A stretch of DNA of 10,191 nt from Phycisphaerales bacterium UBA1926 (lineage in GTDB: Bacteria > Planctomycetota > Phycisphaerae > Phycisphaerales > UBA1924), in the NCBI GenBank assembly GCA_002337215.1, contig DDFO01000002.1, forward strand, positions 4,202-14,392. The letters run 5' to 3'. Every line of letters begins with the position of its first letter. The first letter of the stretch is position 1. Under the pieces are notes generated by a model that had not been told where the DNA came from, did not search any database, and saw only the letters and a list, made by a program, of their open reading frames with translations. A program made the position numbers and the translations under genes. This document shows positions 6,595 to 10,191 of the stretch, piece by piece.

Positions 6595-6922
6595 GCGTGG
6601 GAAAAGAGGGAAGCTTGTTTAGTCGGCACCAGATTCAACCGTGCCGATGCTCTCATTTCGATTGCTCGATTCATTCCGATGCGAGGTGCTCCGGGAATCT
6701 TGCAATTTCGTCGCAAAGCAATCGGTGCAGATGCGTGCGGTATTCCGAGCCGACCCGAAACCCAGAAGAACTACGCACGCGGAATCGCGTTTCTGACGCA
6801 GGAAACTCGGGATGTTTCGGTCCGATTCTCGACGATCGGGAACGCGCCGAGCGGTGTGGTTCGGCCACCCGGTACGATCCCTCGACGCATCCGATTCACG
6901 GACCGCACAGGGAGCACACGCG
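6595..6922. other. intergenic stretch of lower G+C with nested inverted repeats
   Basis: No convincing protein gene lies here. G+C is 30 of 60 in 6601-6660 and again in 6661-6720, then rises to about 57-60%, well below the flanking genes. Inverted repeats include TCGGCAC/GTGCCGA (6623-6629 with 6641-6647), CGATTGCT/AGCAATCG (6659-6666 with 6717-6724), and within that ATTCC/GGAAT (6673-6677 with 6694-6698) and TTGC/GCAA (6700-6703 with 6713-6716). With the minus-strand terminator at 6556-6594 this could be a structured small RNA on the minus strand, a plus-strand leader of the gene at 6923, or a decayed gene. No T-loop typical of tRNA or tmRNA was found. Confidence 0.4.
6909..6914 (+). promoter_or_regulatory. 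strong ribosome binding site
   Basis: AGGGAG lies 8 bases before ATG 6923. It is one of the best Shine-Dalgarno matches in the window and fixes the start of the 93-residue protein, ruling out the upstream extension of the frame. Confidence 0.75.
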
Positions 6923-7204
6923 ATGGCGAAGGGTCAGTACCACACGCGATACCAGCAGGGCATCGTCCGGCGGTTCTATCTGCACCGCGGGTCGATCCTG
7001 ATCACCCGGCTGCAGGAAACGGTCAGTGACCTCGCGATCGCCGAGGGCAAGAAGGCCGATACGCTCTGGAAGCGGGCGGAGGACACGCTCCGCAAGGTCG
7101 AGGCGGAGCCGCCGCTGCCGGCGAGCCGGATCGAGACGATCTGCGGGAACCGCGACGTCGCGGCTCTCGCGAAATTCGTGGGTGAACTGGAAGCCCGCGG
7201 GTAG
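6923..7204 (+). CDS. small protein with a basic N-terminus, unknown function
   Basis: This 93-residue protein begins M-A-K-G-Q-Y-H-T-R-Y-Q-Q-G-I-V-R-R-F-Y. The first 31 residues contain six Lys or Arg and no acidic residue, with many aromatics, which would suit binding to RNA, DNA or another polyanion. A long amphipathic helix rich in Glu, Lys and Arg follows (about residues 25-60, from I-L-I-T-R-L-Q-E-T-V to R-K-V-E-A-E). After a Pro-rich turn (P-P-L-P) comes a second short helical part with one Cys in I-C-G-N-R-D-V. There is no signal peptide or membrane segment. The start is supported by AGGGAG 8 bases upstream. The strong ribosome site and compact size suggest a well-translated housekeeping-type protein, but I do not recognise the family. 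It converges with the membrane-protein gene 28 bases downstream. Confidence 0.8.
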   Translation: MAKGQYHTRYQQGIVRRFYLHRGSILITRLQETVSDLAIAEGKKADTLWKRAEDTLRKVEAEPPLPASRIETICGNRDVAALAKFVGELEARG

Positions 7205-7232
7205 CGGCTGTCGCCGGGACGATGCACGGCGA

Positions 7233-8168
7233 TCAGCGGGCGACGCGCGGCCTCGGCGAGGGCTGCTGGGCTTTCTCCGAGACCGATCCGACCCAGCCGA
7301 GCCCGGTGGGGACGCCAAGGAAAATGCCGACGAGCCAGTCGAGAGGCTGCACGAGCGACGGGCCGACGAGCGTGCCGCTCCGGGCCGCGTCCGCGGCCTC
7401 ACCACCACCCGGGACGGCGTAGACCGTCAGCGGGCCGACGATCATGAGCACGGCGACCGCCGCGATCGACCGGATTCGGGCCTGCTCGGTCGAGAGCGTT
7501 GGCGTCGCAAGATGCACCGCGACCGCGGCGAGCAACGCGCCGAAGAAGCCCCCGGCAAGACACTGGCCGCGTGCGCCATCCAGCGCGACGAGCACCGTGC
7601 CGGCGATCCCCGCGGCGACCCCGATCGCGATACCGATCGCGGCGTTGCCGGTGCCGACCGCGACACGCACGTCCTTCTTGTACGCCGCGGGGGTGTGCGT
7701 CCCGCCGCCGACCGAGAGCAGCCCGGCGATCGCGAGCCCGACCGCCGCGACGACCACGCCTTCGATCGCGAGCGGGATCGCTGCGCCCGCGCCGTGCATC
7801 TCGAAAATCCGCCAGCTGTTTCCGGTCCGCAGCGCGGCCCAGGCGATGCAGAGCCCGACGAAGGTCCGGCCCGTTCCCGGCGCGGTGAGCTTGGCGGTGA
7901 TCGCGCCGCCGAAGGCCGCGACGATCCCGATGACGAGCAGCACGGCGACGCCCAGCACCGGGGCGTTGCTCAGCAGGAGGGTGGCGTCGGGGCCGCCCGT
8001 GGGGTCCTCGAGTGATGCGATCGGGAGCGCGAGCAGCGGGCCGAGCAGCATGACCGCGAGCGAGGGGAGCAGCCACCGGAGCAGGAGCGGACCCTTCTGG
8101 TGGTCGTGCGGCTGCGTGGTTGCGTTTGCGTTGCGTTTCGCCGCTGATTGTGCTGTCGTGTCGCTCAT
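7233..8168 (-). CDS. polytopic membrane protein, unknown function
   Basis: This is a predicted 311-residue integral membrane protein. A hydrophilic, Asn/Gln/His-containing N-terminal tail of about 28 residues precedes roughly seven or eight hydrophobic segments, near residues 32-52, 69-93, 102-113, 131-153, 175-197, 202-222, 235-253 and 276-294. The segments are rich in Ala, Gly and Val. Loops contain F-E-M-H-G-A-G (122-128) and T-P-A-A-Y-K-K-D-V (159-167); no transporter or enzyme signature was recognised. A short basic tail closes the protein. ATG 8168 is the first in-frame ATG; GGAGG lies 14 bases upstream, longer spacing than usual. The gene is divergent from the next membrane-protein gene, with about 156 bases between them, so the two may share a regulatory region. 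Confidence 0.8.
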   Translation of the reverse strand: MSDTTAQSAAKRNANATTQPHDHQKGPLLLRWLLPSLAVMLLGPLLALPIASLEDPTGGPDATLLLSNAPVLGVAVLLVIGIVAAFGGAITAKLTAPGTGRTFVGLCIAWAALRTGNSWRIFEMHGAGAAIPLAIEGVVVAAVGLAIAGLLSVGGGTHTPAAYKKDVRVAVGTGNAAIGIAIGVAAGIAGTVLVALDGARGQCLAGGFFGALLAAVAVHLATPTLSTEQARIRSIAAVAVLMIVGPLTVYAVPGGGEAADAARSGTLVGPSLVQPLDWLVGIFLGVPTGLGWVGSVSEKAQQPSPRPRVAR

Positions 8169-8303
8169 GGTGCGATCATTCGCCTCCGGACACGTCCTGT
8201 CGCGTCCTCTCGAGTCGTTTCACGTCCCATCGCTCGTGTGGGTGGGAGCGATTGAGTCCACGCCGACCGATTCCGGGCCCGCGTGATGCCGCCGTCGCGT
8301 CGG

Positions 8304-8320
8304 CGATGCCGATAGCATCG
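8304..8320. promoter_or_regulatory. small inverted repeat just before a start codon
   Basis: CGATGC (8304-8309) and GCATCG (8315-8320) are complementary around a 5-base centre, ending 4 bases before ATG 8325. The right arm occupies the place where a ribosome site would lie, so a hairpin here could limit translation of the downstream membrane protein. It could equally be a protein-binding site or chance. Confidence 0.3.
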
Positions 8321-8324
8321 GGCC

Positions 8325-9605
8325 ATGCAGCCTTCTCGCGACAGCCTACACAGCCCGAACCCAGACCGCACCGCGCCGGGATCGACCGTCATGCCTTCTC
8401 GTGCGCACGCCCCCGCGCCGCGCCTGGGGGAACTCGCCGATCAACTGCTGCTTCCTGATCTCCTGCGTGCGGGGGGCGCCGCGGCGAGGCCCGACCGCCT
8501 CGTTGCCGCCCTCGTGCTCGTCATCGTCGTGCTCTTCACCGCGATCTCGCTCAGCGGTGACCCGCGCGACGCGGGCGGGCTGCGGGTCGCGGTGGGTCAG
8601 ATCGAACTCGCCGTGAGCGGTTTTTCCAACAGCCTGCTCCGGGCCGACTTCGGTTCGCTCACCGACCGCTTCCGACTCCTGCTGATCGAGGCGCCGGAGA
8701 CCGCGATCCGATCGGCCCCCGGCGCAACTGCTGGTTTGGTCACCGTCTTTGTCCTGTTCTGGGGCATCGCGGGGCTCTACATCAGCCGGGGCGCGGGGAT
8801 GGAACTGGGCCGGCGGATCCGCGTCCGCCCCGGTCGCCTGTTCACATTCCTTCGGGTCAGGGGTGTGTCGGCGGTGCTCTCGCTGCTGCTGCCCCCGTTG
8901 ATCGTCTCGCTGTTGCTCCTCGCGCCGCTGGTGCTCGGTGCGATGATGCGCGTGCCGGGGCTCGACATCGCCGCGGGGCTGCTGTACGGGCTCGGGCTCG
9001 CGTCGACATTCGCGGCGGCCTTCCTCGTCGTGGCGTGGCTCGTCGCGGGCTGGATGCTGATCCCCTCGGTCGCGTGCGACGGAGCGGATCCGTTCGACGC
9101 AACGCAGCGGTCTTTCGGCATGCTGCTGAGCCGGCCGCTCGGTGTGCTGACGCATGCTGCCGTCGCGGTGCTGCAGGGTGTCGTGCTGATCGGACTTGTC
9201 TGGATCGTCGCCGACCTCGCGATCGGGTTCGCCGAGACGGTCTCCGGCGCCGCGGGCGAGCGGGCCACTTGGATCGCGAGCGGGATCGCCGCGGAGACCG
9301 AGAACGCGGGCTCGGCGCGGAACGCGTCGCATTTCGTCATCGTCTGGAAAGCGATCGCGTACCTGCTCGTGGCGGCGTACGGCGTGAGCTATGCGCACAC
9401 GGCGAGCACGGCCGTTTACCTCAACGCACGGAAGATGGTCGATGGGCAAGAACCCAGCGAACTCTGGATGCCGGGCGACGCGGCGGGGGTGGTGCCGGTC
9501 AACGCGGATCGGCGTCCTGCGTCGGTCAGGTCGGCGTCGGATCAGTTGGCGGCAGTCCCTGCGCCCGCCGACGCCGATCCAGGATCGTCCGAACCTCGGG
9601 GATGA
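8325..9605 (+). CDS. multi-pass membrane protein, unknown function
   Basis: This is a predicted 426-residue membrane protein. After a proline-rich soluble N-terminus of about 55 residues come about six hydrophobic regions, near 58-76, 134-153, 180-208, 215-250, 274-302 and 336-363; the fourth is long enough for more than one pass. A soluble C-terminal tail of about 60 residues follows. A cytoplasmic loop reads C-D-G-A-D-P-F-D-A-T-Q-R-S-F-G (251-265) then L-S-R-P-L-G. As I recall, a D-x-F-D-A-x-x-R-S-F/Y and S-R-P block is typical of a group of planctomycete membrane proteins without known function. ATG 8325 is used; an internal ATG at 8391 is possible, and neither has a clear ribosome site. 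The last 80 bases overlap the 3' end of truB on the other strand. Confidence 0.8.
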   Translation: MQPSRDSLHSPNPDRTAPGSTVMPSRAHAPAPRLGELADQLLLPDLLRAGGAAARPDRLVAALVLVIVVLFTAISLSGDPRDAGGLRVAVGQIELAVSGFSNSLLRADFGSLTDRFRLLLIEAPETAIRSAPGATAGLVTVFVLFWGIAGLYISRGAGMELGRRIRVRPGRLFTFLRVRGVSAVLSLLLPPLIVSLLLLAPLVLGAMMRVPGLDIAAGLLYGLGLASTFAAAFLVVAWLVAGWMLIPSVACDGADPFDATQRSFGMLLSRPLGVLTHAAVAVLQGVVLIGLVWIVADLAIGFAETVSGAAGERATWIASGIAAETENAGSARNASHFVIVWKAIAYLLVAAYGVSYAHTASTAVYLNARKMVDGQEPSELWMPGDAAGVVPVNADRRPASVRSASDQLAAVPAPADADPGSSEPRG

Positions 9606-10191
9606 TCAGCAGGTCCGACTGAACCAGTTTTGATGGCAGCCCGTCGAGGGGGCGGGCGTCGTCGATGCTGAAGCGCCCGATCCGTGTCCGGCGGAGCCCC
9701 GCGAGCATGCCCCCGACGCCGAGCGTGCGGCCCAGATCGCGGGCAAGGCTGCGGATGTAGGTCCCCTTGCCGCACCTGATGTCGAGGTCGAGCATCGGCC
9801 ACTCGTACCCGGCGATGGAGAGCTCGTGGATCTCGACAGGACGCTCGGCGAGGCGATCGATCTTCCCGGCCCGCGCGAGTTCATACGCCCGCTTGCCGTC
9901 GATTTTCATCGCCGAGTGCGCGGGGGGGGCCTGCATGATCCTGCCGGTGAACTCCGGAAAGACCGCTTCGATCTGGGCGCGCGCCAGGGGCGCGGCGATG
10001 TCGGCGGGGACCGGGTCGCTCTCGAGGTCGTCGGTGGGGGAGGTGTGGGCGAGATCGATGCGCGCGCGGTAGCCTTTCTCGCCGACCATGATCTGGTCGC
10101 AGAGTTTCGTCGCGGGCCCAACCAAAGCGACCATGAGCCCCGAGGCGAGGGGGTCGAGCGTGCCGCCGTGCCCGACCTTGACGCGTTTGGG
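9526..10191 (-). CDS. truB: tRNA pseudouridine-55 synthase (5' end beyond window)
   Basis: TruB converts uridine 55 in the T-loop of tRNA to pseudouridine. The window holds the last 221 residues of the protein; the N-terminus lies beyond the right edge. The catalytic block K-V-G-H-G-G-T-L-D-P-L-A-S-G is present at the start of the fragment, with the catalytic Asp at fragment residue 13. Also clear are E-K-G-Y-R-A-R-I (the conserved Tyr block), A-P-P-A-H-S-A-M-K-I-D-G-K-R-A-Y-E-L-A-R, and G-K-G-T-Y-I-R-S-L-A-R-D-L-G followed by L-R-R-T-R-I-G. No disruption is seen. In many bacteria truB sits near rbfA, infB and rpsO, but that side is not visible here. The C-terminus is short beyond the core (ending R-R-R-R-A-Q-G-L-P-P-T-D-P), without an obvious PUA domain. 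Its 3' end overlaps the convergent membrane-protein gene by 80 bases. Confidence 0.97.
   Translation of the reverse strand, partial: PKRVKVGHGGTLDPLASGLMVALVGPATKLCDQIMVGEKGYRARIDLAHTSPTDDLESDPVPADIAAPLARAQIEAVFPEFTGRIMQAPPAHSAMKIDGKRAYELARAGKIDRLAERPVEIHELSIAGYEWPMLDLDIRCGKGTYIRSLARDLGRTLGVGGMLAGLRRTRIGRFSIDDARPLDGLPSKLVQSDLLIIPEVRTILDRRRRAQGLPPTDPTPT

Noticed and set aside
6567..6922. Plus-strand frame continuing through the gap between the genes at 5865 and 6923
   Set aside because: It has no start of its own in the gap, no coding-like third-position bias and no recognisable motif; the gene at 6923 has a strong ribosome site in a different frame.
6595..6922. Possible tRNA or tmRNA in the low-G+C gap
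   Set aside because: No T-loop sequence, acceptor stem or CCA end could be found on either strand.
7026..8015. Open plus-strand frame of 329 codons opposite the membrane protein at 7233-8168
   Set aside because: Its product is almost entirely Arg, Asp, Gly and Ala without motifs, while the minus-strand frame gives clear membrane segments.
8346..9449. Open minus-strand frame of 367 codons opposite the second membrane protein
   Set aside because: It is an Arg/Asp/His-rich shadow of the hydrophobic plus-strand protein.
1..10191. CRISPR array, insertion sequence, phage or defence module
   Set aside because: No spaced direct repeats, terminal inverted repeats, transposase, integrase, nuclease or toxin-antitoxin motifs were seen.

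Overview
The window is about two thirds G+C and carries about ten densely packed genes with short gaps, on both strands. It suggests a planctomycete, most likely a member of the Phycisphaerae. That is an inference from the gene style: many small unrecognised proteins, tandem lipoproteins with a P-G-C lipobox, a PilZ/zinc-ribbon pair, a membrane protein of a type I associate with planctomycetes, and patchy Shine-Dalgarno sites. No phage, transposon, CRISPR, tRNA or rRNA feature is visible.

Layout. Positions 1-35 hold the last codons of an unidentified plus-strand gene. Positions 168-1598 hold two adjacent, related lipoprotein genes. A 276-residue protein with a degenerate GT-B glycosyltransferase-like C-terminal half follows at 1615-2445. 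It overlaps by 4 bases (ATGA) a low-molecular-weight protein tyrosine phosphatase at 2442-2984. purF, the first enzyme of de novo purine synthesis, is at 3072-4616. These five complete genes run in one direction and may form one transcription unit, although purF has an 87-base leader of its own.

The minus strand then carries a zinc-ribbon protein (5382-5783) followed by a PilZ-like protein (4727-5263). A divergent plus-strand gene of unknown function lies at 5865-6566. Positions 6567-6922 hold no convincing protein gene. The first part of this gap is only about 50% G+C. It contains nested inverted repeats and a textbook intrinsic terminator that works on the minus strand although no minus-strand gene lies upstream of it. 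This is the most interesting non-coding stretch in the window.

A 93-residue protein with a strong ribosome binding site (6923-7204) faces a polytopic membrane protein on the minus strand (7233-8168). A second multi-pass membrane protein starts divergently at 8325. It ends inside the 3' end of truB, the tRNA pseudouridine-55 synthase gene, which runs off the right edge on the minus strand.

Only purF, truB and the tyrosine phosphatase can be named with confidence. The rest are described from visible features. I see no clearly new multi-gene system. The main leads are the possible minus-strand RNA, the GT-like/phosphatase coupled pair, and two short in-frame tandem repeats inside otherwise conserved proteins.
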